Source: Devosia sp.
GTDB taxonomy: Bacteria > Pseudomonadota > Alphaproteobacteria > Rhizobiales > Devosiaceae
Assembly: GCF_025809055.1 (NCBI RefSeq)
Contig: NZ_CP075529.1
Coordinates: 496,001 to 560,000 of the forward strand
Direction: 5' to 3'
DNA length: 64,000 nt
The notes under the pieces were generated by a model that ran no database searches, had not been told where the DNA came from, and was given only the letters and a program-made list of their open reading frames with translations. The position numbers and the translations under genes were made by a program. Positions 34,396 through 42,955 of the stretch are shown here, piece by piece; position 1 is the stretch's first letter, and each line of letters opens with the position of its first letter.

Positions 34396-35754
34396 CTATG
34401 CGCACATCGGAACGGGTTCTGCCGGGCCGAGCTCGCCGCCGAAGATCGCCGGGTCATAGTTGACCGTTTCGCGATCGACTTCCTGGACGACGTTGAGCAC
34501 GTCGAACTCGCTGGTCGGGCTCTCGTTGCCGCGCACCACAAGCACCGACTTCATGCACTGGTGGTCTTCGGCACGGTAGAGGGTCCGGCCATTGCCCATG
34601 CCATCGAATTCGTGGCCTTCCAGGGCCTTGATGACTTCCGGCGGATAGAAGGTGCCGGCGCGTTCCACGGCATCTGCATAGAGCAGGGCCTGGACATAGG
34701 CGGTGTGGGCGGCCTGGGACGGCGGGGAGCCATAGGCGGCGCCGAACGACTTGGTGAAGGCCACCGAGCCGGGATCCTGCAGGTTCCAGTGCCAGTTGGA
34801 CGTGCCGAAGATGCCCTTGACGTTTTCGCCGGCGCCCTTGGCCATAAGCTCGGAGATGAGCGGCGTAACGATCTGGAAATCCTTGCCATTGGCCTGGCGG
34901 TCGCGCATGCCGAACTGAACGGCCTGGGTGAGCGAGTTCACCATGTCATTGCCGTAGTGGTTCAGGATCAGCACGTCGGCACCCGAGTTCAGCACCGGAG
35001 TGAGGAACTGCGAGAAGTCGCCGGCGCCAAGCGGCGTGCGGACGGCTTCCACGGTTTCCCAACCGAGCGCTTCGGTTGCGGCCTTGATCGACTCTTCCTG
35101 GGTCCAGCCCCAGGTATAGTCGGCGGTCAGGTGATAGGCGCGGCGGTCACTGCCGTATTCCTGGCCGAGAACCGGACCAAGGGCCACACCGGACTGGTAG
35201 GCGTTGAAGAAGTGGCGGAAACCGTAGCGGCGCTTGTCCTTGCCGGTCGTGTCGTTGGAATGGGTCAGGCCCGCCATGAAGATGACGCCCATTTCCTGGC
35301 ACAGGCCCTGCACGGCAATGGCTTCACCGGAGGACGAACCGCCCGTGATCATGATGGCGCCATCGCGCTCGATCATGCGGGTCGCGCCGGCACGGGCCAC
35401 GTCGGACTTGGTCTGGCTGTCGGAGGACACGAAGGCGACCTTCTTGCCCAGGATGCCGTTGCCCTTGAGCGCGGACGGCTGCAACACGTTCAACAGGCCG
35501 CCATCGCCTTCGCCGTTCAGGTGAGCAATGGCCAGCTCATAGGCCTTCTGCTCGTCAGCGCCTTCTTCGGCATAGGCGCCGGTCAGGGGCAGGTTGAGGC
35601 CGAAGGTGACGGTGTCACCGGTGGGATTGTTGCAGAACTCCTGCGCCCAGGCCCCCTTGGTGAACATCATGGGTGCAACGCCGGTGCCGATGATACCGGC
35701 CATACCAGTCTGCAGAACTCTGCGGCGGGACAGCCCGCGCTTCAAAAGTGTCAT
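34396..35754 (-). CDS. LIV-type ABC transporter substrate-binding protein
   Basis: A 452-residue periplasmic binding protein of the LivJ/LivK (type I) fold. The N-terminus MTLLKRGLSRRRVLQTGMAGIIG is a twin-arginine-type signal ending near KGAWAQE, so it may be exported folded. The mature protein begins FGLNLPLTGAYAEEGADEQ, and includes the ligand-contact region TGGSSSGEAIAVQGLCQE and HLTADYTWGWTQEE. It is about 80 residues longer than E. coli LivJ, more like the binding proteins for amides, urea or short organic acids. It heads the operon, opposite an ScfR-type regulator, so a short-chain acid or related ligand is possible. Confidence 0.88.
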   Translation of the reverse strand: MTLLKRGLSRRRVLQTGMAGIIGTGVAPMMFTKGAWAQEFCNNPTGDTVTFGLNLPLTGAYAEEGADEQKAYELAIAHLNGEGDGGLLNVLQPSALKGNGILGKKVAFVSSDSQTKSDVARAGATRMIERDGAIMITGGSSSGEAIAVQGLCQEMGVIFMAGLTHSNDTTGKDKRRYGFRHFFNAYQSGVALGPVLGQEYGSDRRAYHLTADYTWGWTQEESIKAATEALGWETVEAVRTPLGAGDFSQFLTPVLNSGADVLILNHYGNDMVNSLTQAVQFGMRDRQANGKDFQIVTPLISELMAKGAGENVKGIFGTSNWHWNLQDPGSVAFTKSFGAAYGSPPSQAAHTAYVQALLYADAVERAGTFYPPEVIKALEGHEFDGMGNGRTLYRAEDHQCMKSVLVVRGNESPTSEFDVLNVVQEVDRETVNYDPAIFGGELGPAEPVPMCA

Positions 35755-35837
35755 TGATCTCCTCCTTGTGGCACGGGGCCGTCGATACATTGCCGACAGC
35801 TCACCGCACTCGCCAAATATTCGACACATTTGAAAAC

Positions 35838-35851
35838 GGCATCAATATGCC
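35838..35851. promoter_or_regulatory. palindrome GGCAT-CAAT-ATGCC in liv/ScfR intergenic region
   Basis: A perfect 5-bp inverted repeat with a four-base spacer in the AT-rich 181-base region between the divergent binding-protein and regulator genes. Its size suits an operator, but the protein that binds it is unknown. Confidence 0.35.
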
Positions 35852-35904
35852 ATTGTAATAAAACCACAATTTTGTAAAATGTTGATCTGTAGATGACTAG
35901 TTTT

Positions 35905-35920
35905 TGTCAATACGTTGACA
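35905..35920. promoter_or_regulatory. candidate operator TGTCAA-TACG-TTGACA before the ScfR-type gene
   Basis: A perfect 6-bp inverted repeat with a four-base spacer ends 15 bases before the regulator's ATG, just upstream of its GGGGAGGGG ribosome-binding site. A related but imperfect TTTTGTAAAATGTTGA lies about 35 bases upstream. The position fits autoregulation by the XRE-family regulator; the binding is inferred. Confidence 0.45.
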
Positions 35921-35935
35921 CCGGGGAGGGGTGTG

Positions 35936-37519
35936 ATGCGGGCACCAATCGGCTTCAGGATCAGCAACAGGCGGAAATCGTTGAGGATTTCCCAGGCCGC
36001 GTTGGCGCGTCTGGCCGGCATTTCGCCGAGTTATCTGAACCTTATCGAGAACAATAAGCGCGACGTGGGCGGCTCTCTCTTGCAGCGGCTGGCCCAGCAC
36101 CTGCAGATCGGTATCGAGGATTTGACCGGTCAGGCCGAGCAGAAGCTGCTGCAGGACCTCGAAGAGGCCTATGCCGACCCCATGATCGAGTCGCTGCCAT
36201 TTCAGCCCGATGAGCGGCGGCACCTGGTGGCGCAATATCCGGCCAGCGGCATGGCTTTGGCCCGGTTGCATCGCGCCTATACGGGTGCCGTTGCCAGCGC
36301 CGATGCCTATGCGGACCGGCTGCGCTCCGATCCATTGCTGAGCCAGTTGCTGCACCAGATCCTGTCCGGCATCACGGCTGTGCGCTCCAGCGCGGAAATT
36401 CTCGACGACGTGCCCGATCTCGACGAGGGCGAGCGGCAGCGGTTTGTGGCGGCCATCAGCCGCGAGACCCGTATGTTGGGCGAGGTGACCCGAACCCTCA
36501 TCGGGCAGTTTGAAACCTCCAGCGCCCAGAGGCGCTCCGTCTCGCCAGCGCGTGAGATCGACGATCTGATCATCGAGCAGAGCAACTATTTCCCGGCGCT
36601 CGAAGCAGTGGCCGTCGCGTTGCGGCACGAAATCGACGGAGCCGGCAGGTTTGGTCTCGATCTCCTGGCTGAGATGCTGAGCGTGCGGTTTGGTGTCAGG
36701 TCCGTCGTTGGCGAACGCACGGCAGGCCTGGATGCGGATTTCCCGGGCCAGTACCGCTACCTGCCGGAGCACAAGGTGATGTGGTTCCGGGGGTCTGCGA
36801 CACTGGCGACCCGCCAGTTCCAGATGGCCAGGCTCTATGCCCAGTTGGCCGCGCCCGATGCCGTGGATGCGGTGCTCGACGAAGCCGCGCTGTCTTCCGC
36901 CACCGCCATGCGGCAGGCCCGGAGCGCCCTGGGGTCGTACCTGGCAGGCGCCATCGTCTTTCCCTATTCGCGGTTCCTCGAGGATGCGGAACGGTGCGCA
37001 TATGACATCGACTTTCTGCGGCAGAGCTACAATGCCAGCCACGAGCAGGTGGCCCACCGGCTGGTGACCCTGCGGCGCCCGGGCGAGGAGGGACTGCCCT
37101 TCGGGTTCCTTCGCTCCGATCCGGCGGGACGTCTGACGAAACACTTTCCGCTGCCCGGCCTGCTGCTGCCCAATTCGGGCCATGCCTGCCCGCTCTGGGC
37201 CATTTATGGAGCCTTTCGGACCCCGGATCAGGTCATGCGGCAGGTGGTGCGGTTCTCCGATGGGTCGCGATACCTGTTTGTCGCCCGCACGGTGCAACGG
37301 CGCTCGTCCGCCTATGGGCAGCCGGCCGTTCCGTCATCGATCATGCTGGCCTGTGACGTATTGCACGCCGACAGAACCGTCTATGCCCGCGATCTCGATC
37401 TCAATCGGCCTGAAACGGACGTGCGGGTGGGGCCAAGCTGCCGCCTCTGTCCCCGCACCGACTGCTCGGCGCGCCAAGAGGAAGCGCTGGCGCCGAACAG
37501 CACCGCGGTTCAAGCGTGA
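35936..37519 (+). CDS. XRE-family regulator of the short-chain fatty acyl type (ScfR/RamB-like)
   Basis: A 527-residue regulator. Residues about 6-60 form an XRE helix-turn-helix (LRISQAALARLAGISPSYLNLIENNKRDV). The remainder matches the IrrE-like/DUF2083 architecture of the short-chain acyl-CoA regulators related to corynebacterial RamB, ending in the cysteine-rich GPSCRLCPRTDCSARQEEA, where four cysteines may bind metal. Known relatives control acetate, propionate and glyoxylate metabolism in response to acyl-CoA. It is divergent from the liv operon and upstream of a receiver and a symporter-kinase, suggesting joint control of one carbon source. A GGGGAGGGG site precedes the ATG. Confidence 0.85.
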   Translation: MRAPIGFRISNRRKSLRISQAALARLAGISPSYLNLIENNKRDVGGSLLQRLAQHLQIGIEDLTGQAEQKLLQDLEEAYADPMIESLPFQPDERRHLVAQYPASGMALARLHRAYTGAVASADAYADRLRSDPLLSQLLHQILSGITAVRSSAEILDDVPDLDEGERQRFVAAISRETRMLGEVTRTLIGQFETSSAQRRSVSPAREIDDLIIEQSNYFPALEAVAVALRHEIDGAGRFGLDLLAEMLSVRFGVRSVVGERTAGLDADFPGQYRYLPEHKVMWFRGSATLATRQFQMARLYAQLAAPDAVDAVLDEAALSSATAMRQARSALGSYLAGAIVFPYSRFLEDAERCAYDIDFLRQSYNASHEQVAHRLVTLRRPGEEGLPFGFLRSDPAGRLTKHFPLPGLLLPNSGHACPLWAIYGAFRTPDQVMRQVVRFSDGSRYLFVARTVQRRSSAYGQPAVPSSIMLACDVLHADRTVYARDLDLNRPETDVRVGPSCRLCPRTDCSARQEEALAPNSTAVQA

Positions 37520-37608
37520 CGTGATGATGTTTGCACTTGGCGATATCGGTCGATTGCGGTTTAGTACGGGGGCTCGCAGGGGGAGACTGCGGGCAGGCTG
37601 GGGGGAAT

Positions 37609-37992
37609 TTGGCCATCGACATTCTGATTGCGGAAGACGAGCCAAGTATCTTGGAATCGCTCGACTTCATCCTGCGACGGGCCGGTTGGAGCATTGAATC
37701 GGTCACGGACGGGGATGCAGTGCTTGAAGCCGTTCGCCGCCTGCGGCCGCGGATGCTTGTGCTCGATGTCATGATGCCCAAGCGCGGTGGTTTCGATGTG
37801 CTCAAGCAATTACGCGGCGATGCCGAAACCCGCGACCTGCCAGTGCTTATCCTGACGGCCAAGGGACAGCAGCAGGACCGGCGCATTGCCGAGGAACTCG
37901 GCGCGGACGGCTTTGTGACCAAACCCTATGCCAATGCCGAAGTGGTCGGCACCGTGCGCAGCCTTTTGGGCGAAGATGCCGGAGAAGCGTAG
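37609..37992 (+). CDS. stand-alone response regulator receiver protein
   Basis: A 127-residue CheY-like receiver domain with no output domain. The acidic pocket is AEDEP (residues 9-13), the phospho-acceptor is Asp53 in LVLDVMMPK, the switch Thr83 in LILTAKG and the Lys105 in FVTKPY are intact. The start is TTG at 37609 behind a GGGGGGAA stretch; an earlier TTG adds an unlikely glycine-rich extension. It overlaps the next gene by 17 bases, which is followed directly by the symporter-kinase, its probable phospho-donor. Output must be by protein contact. Confidence 0.85.
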   Translation: MAIDILIAEDEPSILESLDFILRRAGWSIESVTDGDAVLEAVRRLRPRMLVLDVMMPKRGGFDVLKQLRGDAETRDLPVLILTAKGQQQDRRIAEELGADGFVTKPYANAEVVGTVRSLLGEDAGEA

Positions 37993-38209
37993 GATCGTCG
38001 GCAGCATGCTCGTGCTGACCGTAGTGGGCACGCTCTTGCTGGTGCCGCCGCTGGTGCATCTGTTCAATCACGACATCACCGTTCTGGGCGTGCCGCAGAT
38101 CGTGTTCTATCTGTTCGGCGTATGGCTGGCGCTCATTGCCGCAACGGCACTCCTGACCAGCCGGTTGGCGCCGGAGCGGACTTTTACCGGCGACAAGGAC
38201 GAGAGCTAG
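37976..38209 (+). CDS. two-helix membrane protein partner of the symporter-kinase
   Basis: A 77-residue protein with two membrane segments (MLVLTVVGTLLLVPPLVHLF and IVFYLFGVWLALIAATALL) and a charged tail. It overlaps the end of the receiver gene by 17 bases, and its stop is immediately followed by the ATG of the symporter-kinase. Small two-helix proteins are known accessories of sodium/solute symporters, for example the YjcH subunit next to ActP. I infer a similar subunit or assembly role; no motif proves it. Confidence 0.75.
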   Translation: MPEKRRIVGSMLVLTVVGTLLLVPPLVHLFNHDITVLGVPQIVFYLFGVWLALIAATALLTSRLAPERTFTGDKDES

Positions 38210-40933
38210 ATGCTGTCGGCCGATTTTGTCATTGCGACCGCCATTGCCTATGTCGGCCTTCTGTTCGTGCTCGCCTATTTCGGCGACCGCCGGGCGAGGC
38301 TGGCCAAGAAGTCATGGCTCAATTCACCCGCCGTCTATACGCTGTCGATTTCCGTTTACTGCACCAGCTGGACCTTTTACGGCGCCGTCGGCAATGCCGC
38401 GCGAAGTGGCCTTGAGTTTCTGACGATCTATCTCGGCCCCACCATCGTGTTCGTCGGCTGGTATTTCCTGCTGCGGCGGCTGGTGCGGATCAGCCATATC
38501 TATCGCATCACTTCGGTCGCCGACCTCTTGTCTTCTCGGTTCGGCAAGTCCAACCGGCTCGGCGTTCTGGTGACCTGCATCGCGGTCATCGGCATCGCCC
38601 CCTATATCGCCCTGCAGCTCAAGGCCGTGACGTCGTCGATCCAGGCCGTTGCCGGATCGTCCGAGTTCGGGCGCGGCAGCCTGCGCGGCATTGACGATGT
38701 GGGGCTAGCCCTGGGCGTTGCCGCCGGCATGGCGCTGTTCACCATCCTCTTCGGCACGCGCCATGTCGATGCCAAGGAGCACCACCATGGCGTCGTGGCG
38801 GCCATTGCCTTTGAGGCCGTGGTGAAGCTGATGGCGCTGGTGGCGGTCGGCATCTTCGTGCTGTTCATCGGCGGCGGATTTGAGGGTATTTTCGAGCAGG
38901 CGGCTGCAAGAGGTGTTGTGGTCGAAACCACCGCCAGCTTCGACAGCCGCTGGCTGACGACCCTGGCGCTGTCCATAGCCGCCATTGTCTGCCTGCCTAG
39001 GCAGTTTCAGGTGACGGTGGTCGAGAACTCGGACGAGAACCATCTGCGTGTCGCCGGCTGGGCTTTTCCGGCCTACATGCTGCTGATGAGCATCTTCATC
39101 CTGCCCATTGCCGTTTATGGCCTGGCGGTGATGCCAGAAGGCTCCAATCCCGACATGTTCGCGCTCACCCTGCCGCTGGCGGCCGGGCAGAACGGGCTCG
39201 CGCTCTTCGCCTTCATCGGCGGTTTTTCCTCGGCCACCTCGATGATCATCCTGGAGTCCATCGCGCTGTCGATCATGGTCTCCAACCACATCATCATGCC
39301 GCTGGTTCTGCGGTTTGCGCCGGTCAATCAGTCCGGCGACGGGCAGGGGGTGAGCCGCGTGCTGCTGGTGGCTCGCCGGTTCTCCATCATGCTCATCCTG
39401 TCCCTGGGCTTCTTCTACTTCTTCTTCACCCGCGATTCCGACGCCCTGGCGCCGATCGGGCTGATTTCATTTACCGCGATAGCCCAGTTCTTCCCGGCAC
39501 TGCTGGCGGCGATTTTTTGGAAGGATGCCTCGCTCAAGGCCGTGTCCTCGGCAATCCTGCTCGGCTTTGTGACGTGGGCCTGGTGCTGCTTCCTGCCGTC
39601 CTTCGACTCGGTGTGGCCGGCGGTGTCCGAACTTTTGAGGCAAGGCCCCTGGGGCATTTCCTGGCTCCGGCCGCAGGCCATGTTCGGGCTCGATGGCTGG
39701 GACCCGCTGGCGCATGCGGCCTTCTGGAGCCTCTCCGTCAACATCCTGACCCTGACCATCGGCTCGCTTGTCACGACGCCTTCGGCCCTGGAGCGCATCC
39801 AGGCGACCGCATTCGTCGATGTCTTCCGCCGCCCCAATCTGCCGCAACGCAGTTTTGCGCCGGGCTCCACCACTGCCAACGATCTCTATTTCGTGGCCGA
39901 GCGTGTCCTGGGTGAGCAGCGGGCGGCGGCCCTGTTCGAGTCGGCGGCGCGAGAAAGCGGCGTCGATCCGATCGGGTTCGAGCCAACACCGGAGTTCGTG
40001 GGGCACCTCGAGCGCGAGCTGGCCGGTTCGATCGGCGCCGCCTCGGCGCATGTGATGGTGTCCAAGGTGGTCGCGGGCAGCGACGTTTCGCTCGAAGAGA
40101 TGATCCAGATGGCCGACGAGGCCCAGCAAGTCATCGAATACAGCCAGCAGCTCGAAAAGACCTCGGCCGAACTCCGGGTAACGGCCCGCAAGCTTGAAGA
40201 CGCCAATACGCAATTGCGTGAGCTCGATACCCGTAAGGACGAGTTTCTCAGCCAGGTCAGCCACGAGGTCCGCACGCCGATGACCTCGATCCGCTCGTTC
40301 TCCGAAATCCTGCTCGATCCTGCGCCCCTGGACGAGGGCCAGCGGCAGCGCTTCGTCTCGACGATCCACACCGAAAGCCTGCGACTGACCAAGCTGCTCG
40401 ATGAAATTCTCGATCTCAGCGCACTCGAGCGCGGCGAGCGCAGCTGGGACAATGCGCCATTCGACGCCGAAGAGGCGCTCGATCGCGCCGTGTCGGTCTG
40501 CGACGCCCTGTTGCGGCAGAAGGGGATGCGGGTCGAATTCAGCGATCGGGCCAAATCCACCATGATCGATGGCGACGCGGACCGGCTGTGCCAGGTGCTG
40601 ATCAACCTCGTCTCCAACGCCGTGAAATATAACGACGCCGAAAGCCCGGTCGTGGTGATCTCGTCGAAAGTGCGCGGCGGCAATTACTATGTCGAAGTCG
40701 CCGACAACGGACCCGGCATCCCCCGCAAGCATCGCCATCTGATCTTCGACAAGTTCTGGCGCGGCGTCGAAGGGGCCGGGGATCAGGGCGGGGCAGGGCT
40801 TGGCCTCGCCATCAGCCGGCAGATCGTCAGCCGTATGAACGGCTCGCTCGAACTGGTCCAGGGACCATTCCTGGGCGCCTGCTTCCGTATCCGGCTGCCG
40901 ATTGTGGGCAGCGTGCAGACCGATCGCGCTTAG
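38210..40933 (+). CDS. sodium/solute symporter-histidine kinase fusion
   Basis: A 907-residue sensor kinase whose first 560 or so residues form a sodium/solute symporter (SSS) module with about 13 membrane segments (YTLSISVYCTSWTFYGAVGNAA, SVADLLSSRFGKS). A linker and coiled coil (QVIEYSQQLEKTSAELRVTARKLEDANTQL) lead to a histidine kinase: phospho-acceptor His685 in SQVSHEVRTPM, N box VLINLVSNAVKYN, G1 VADNGPGIP and G2 GGAGLGLAI. Architecture is that of CbrA, which links solute passage to carbon-use regulation in Pseudomonas, but the usual receiver tail is absent and a separate receiver is encoded just upstream. Confidence 0.93.
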   Translation: MLSADFVIATAIAYVGLLFVLAYFGDRRARLAKKSWLNSPAVYTLSISVYCTSWTFYGAVGNAARSGLEFLTIYLGPTIVFVGWYFLLRRLVRISHIYRITSVADLLSSRFGKSNRLGVLVTCIAVIGIAPYIALQLKAVTSSIQAVAGSSEFGRGSLRGIDDVGLALGVAAGMALFTILFGTRHVDAKEHHHGVVAAIAFEAVVKLMALVAVGIFVLFIGGGFEGIFEQAAARGVVVETTASFDSRWLTTLALSIAAIVCLPRQFQVTVVENSDENHLRVAGWAFPAYMLLMSIFILPIAVYGLAVMPEGSNPDMFALTLPLAAGQNGLALFAFIGGFSSATSMIILESIALSIMVSNHIIMPLVLRFAPVNQSGDGQGVSRVLLVARRFSIMLILSLGFFYFFFTRDSDALAPIGLISFTAIAQFFPALLAAIFWKDASLKAVSSAILLGFVTWAWCCFLPSFDSVWPAVSELLRQGPWGISWLRPQAMFGLDGWDPLAHAAFWSLSVNILTLTIGSLVTTPSALERIQATAFVDVFRRPNLPQRSFAPGSTTANDLYFVAERVLGEQRAAALFESAARESGVDPIGFEPTPEFVGHLERELAGSIGAASAHVMVSKVVAGSDVSLEEMIQMADEAQQVIEYSQQLEKTSAELRVTARKLEDANTQLRELDTRKDEFLSQVSHEVRTPMTSIRSFSEILLDPAPLDEGQRQRFVSTIHTESLRLTKLLDEILDLSALERGERSWDNAPFDAEEALDRAVSVCDALLRQKGMRVEFSDRAKSTMIDGDADRLCQVLINLVSNAVKYNDAESPVVVISSKVRGGNYYVEVADNGPGIPRKHRHLIFDKFWRGVEGAGDQGGAGLGLAISRQIVSRMNGSLELVQGPFLGACFRIRLPIVGSVQTDRA

Positions 40934-40951
40934 AGCGTTTCCCCTTAAACT

Positions 40952-41130
40952 GAACCATCGCCTTCATCGCCCCCTCTCCTCTCAGGGGAGAGGGATGGGG
41001 TGAGGGGTGAATGCCTCTCGGCAAGAACGAAAATCTGAACCCCTCATCCGGCGCTTCGCGCCACCCCGGATCAAGTCCGGGGCAGGCTCTTCTCCCCTCA
41101 GGGGAGAAGGGAAAGGCTCCGTCGTTTCAG
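40952..41130. repeat. 179-bp intergenic repeat, copy 2, with nested insertion
   Basis: Matches the 155-bp repeat at 15859-16013 across its length. The difference is a 24-base block at 41066-41089 (CCGGATCAAGTCCGGGGCAGGCTC) placed between GCGCCACC and TTCTCCCC. With flanking bases the block forms the hairpin CCCCGGA-TCAAG-TCCGGGG. It fills the space between the convergent kinase and channel genes; no gene is visible in it. Confidence 0.75.
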
Positions 41131-41147
41131 ACCTATTGTGAAGTGGT

Positions 41148-41966
41148 CTAGTGCGCGCCCTCGTCAGGAATGGCGAGGATATGGCCGCAGGCCTTGCAGT
41201 GAACGGCATCGGGTTCATGCTTGTGCAACCCGCATTGCGGGCAGGGAAACGTCACCTTGGCCGGACGGAAGATGAGTTGGGCCAGGCGCACGAACAGCGA
41301 GATACCGAAGATCATCACGACGATCGAGACCAGCTTGCCGAACGTGCCGGGCAGCACGATGTCGCCAAAGCCCGTCGTGGTCATGGTCGCGACGGTGAAA
41401 TAGAGGGCGTCGACATAGCCGTCGATGCCTTCCCCGCGATAGGAAAAGGCCGTGTAAACGAAGCCGGTGACCACGAACAGAAAGACCAGCAGGTTGATGA
41501 CCGCCTGCACGGTCTGGCGGTATTCGCCAAAACCGCGCCGATCCAGCGGGCGCCAGAACAGGCTGGATCGGGTCATGGTCCAAAGCCTGAGAATACGCAG
41601 AAAGCCCAGATTGAAGAACCATGTCGGCGCAAGCAGCGTCACGAGGATGAACACATCGACGATAACCGGCAATTGCCGCAGCCATCGCAGCGGATGCGTC
41701 GAAGCCAGGCCCCGCGCCGCAAGGTCCAGCACCAGGATTGCGGCGATCGAATAGTCGATCCAGAGGAAGCTGGATGTATCCTTGAGCAGGGGGCTGGCGA
41801 TGAAGAAGGCAATGATCGCAAGGTCAACGATCAGAATCGTCGCCTGGAAACGAAGCGCCTTGGGCGACTGGCTGTGATAGAGCAGCCGAAGTTTTTCCCG
41901 CACACGCTCGAGCCGCCCCCGCGGCTCTTCGGCGGCATCGTCGACTGCCTGCTTGCTATCGGTCAA
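41148..41966 (-). CDS. voltage-gated-type potassium channel with C-terminal zinc ribbon
   Basis: A 272-residue channel subunit. After a charged cytoplasmic N-terminus there are six membrane segments; the fourth region contains regularly spaced arginines (LRILRLWTMTRSS), as in voltage sensors. The pore loop is ATMTTTGFGDIV with selectivity filter TTTGFGD at residues 196-202, consistent with potassium selectivity. The C-terminus holds two CxxC pairs (C242/C245 and C257/C260) that should form a zinc ribbon, an unusual addition. Tetramer assembly is expected. It is convergent with the symporter-kinase. Confidence 0.9.
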   Translation of the reverse strand: MTDSKQAVDDAAEEPRGRLERVREKLRLLYHSQSPKALRFQATILIVDLAIIAFFIASPLLKDTSSFLWIDYSIAAILVLDLAARGLASTHPLRWLRQLPVIVDVFILVTLLAPTWFFNLGFLRILRLWTMTRSSLFWRPLDRRGFGEYRQTVQAVINLLVFLFVVTGFVYTAFSYRGEGIDGYVDALYFTVATMTTTGFGDIVLPGTFGKLVSIVVMIFGISLFVRLAQLIFRPAKVTFPCPQCGLHKHEPDAVHCKACGHILAIPDEGAH

Positions 41967-42016
41967 GGCGGGCCGGACCGGTGGATGCTGGCAACACGAT
42001 TAGGCGACCCGCGGGG

Positions 42017-42766
42017 TCAGTCATCATTGGTGTAATCATACTGATATTCGTAGGTATAGGGGGTCTCGTTCTGCGGTGCTTCGACAAGGCTGTCGAGCGA
42101 CTGGACCGGAGGCGGCTCGGTGCAGGCGTGCGCGCCTGAAACGCGGAACGCCGGCTGCAGGATCGACTGCAGGCGTGCAAAGGGGAAATTGCGGACCATG
42201 CCGCTGCGCTGGTCACTGTCCCAGCCGAGCAGGCCCGGTTGCGATGCGCCTAGTGCACCGATGTCGCAACGCTTGGCGAGCTCGATGCAGGTGCTACCCT
42301 GGCAGAGGCTCAAGGCGCCTTCATAGAGCATTGCCTGGGTGAAATTGCGCGTCACCGCCAAGTCGAACCTGGTACCCCGAACCGCGATGGATGCTGTCGG
42401 CGTCTTGATGGAATAGGCGGATTTGGGGCTGTTGCCGGAAATGAACCGGAATGTGCCGGCCAGGGCATTGACGGTGAATTTGTCGACCGTATTGCCCTTG
42501 AGCAGATAGGCCTCGATGGTCAGCGCACTGCCGGGCCCGACCACCAGCTTGGTTTGATCGTCGAACAGCAGTTGCACGCGGCCTTCAGGCCCCGTGGTCA
42601 CCCGATCGCCGACCGACACATCGGCGCCGACCACCAGGGTCCGTTCCGCGCCGCCGGATGTGTTGACGGCCTGGGGCACGACATCGACAGCCTTGCCTTC
42701 ATTGGCGGCGACGGCCGGGGCGCACAGCAAAATCGCAGTAATCGCGGCAGACACAAGTGATTTCAT
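42017..42766 (-). CDS. FecR-domain secreted protein
   Basis: A 249-residue protein with a Sec signal (MKSLVSAAITAILLCAPAVAA). The FecR-type beta domain spans about residues 50-160: GDRVTTGPEGRVQLLFDDQTKLVVGPGSALTIEAYLL and TPTASIAVRGTRFDLAV are hallmark stretches. The C-terminal part has four cysteines and ends in a tyrosine/asparagine/aspartate-rich tail. Unlike iron-dicitrate FecR it has no anti-sigma cytoplasmic part, and no sigma factor gene is adjacent. Stand-alone FecR proteins of this kind are often surface or envelope proteins of unknown role. Confidence 0.8.
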   Translation of the reverse strand: MKSLVSAAITAILLCAPAVAANEGKAVDVVPQAVNTSGGAERTLVVGADVSVGDRVTTGPEGRVQLLFDDQTKLVVGPGSALTIEAYLLKGNTVDKFTVNALAGTFRFISGNSPKSAYSIKTPTASIAVRGTRFDLAVTRNFTQAMLYEGALSLCQGSTCIELAKRCDIGALGASQPGLLGWDSDQRSGMVRNFPFARLQSILQPAFRVSGAHACTEPPPVQSLDSLVEAPQNETPYTYEYQYDYTNDD

Positions 42767-42955
42767 GGTGGAACTCTGTTGCACACACCGGTTGAACACA
42801 ATGTGAATAGGGTGACCTGAGAGTATCGTAGCAGGATTTTTTGTGGCCCGAAACGGCACTGTCGCGGTCGATGGAGCCGCCCCCAGCGGTTGATGCGGCG
42901 CAGCGGGCGCGCTATGTGCTGCCGGATATGGTCGGTTATGGCCAGGAGACAATCG

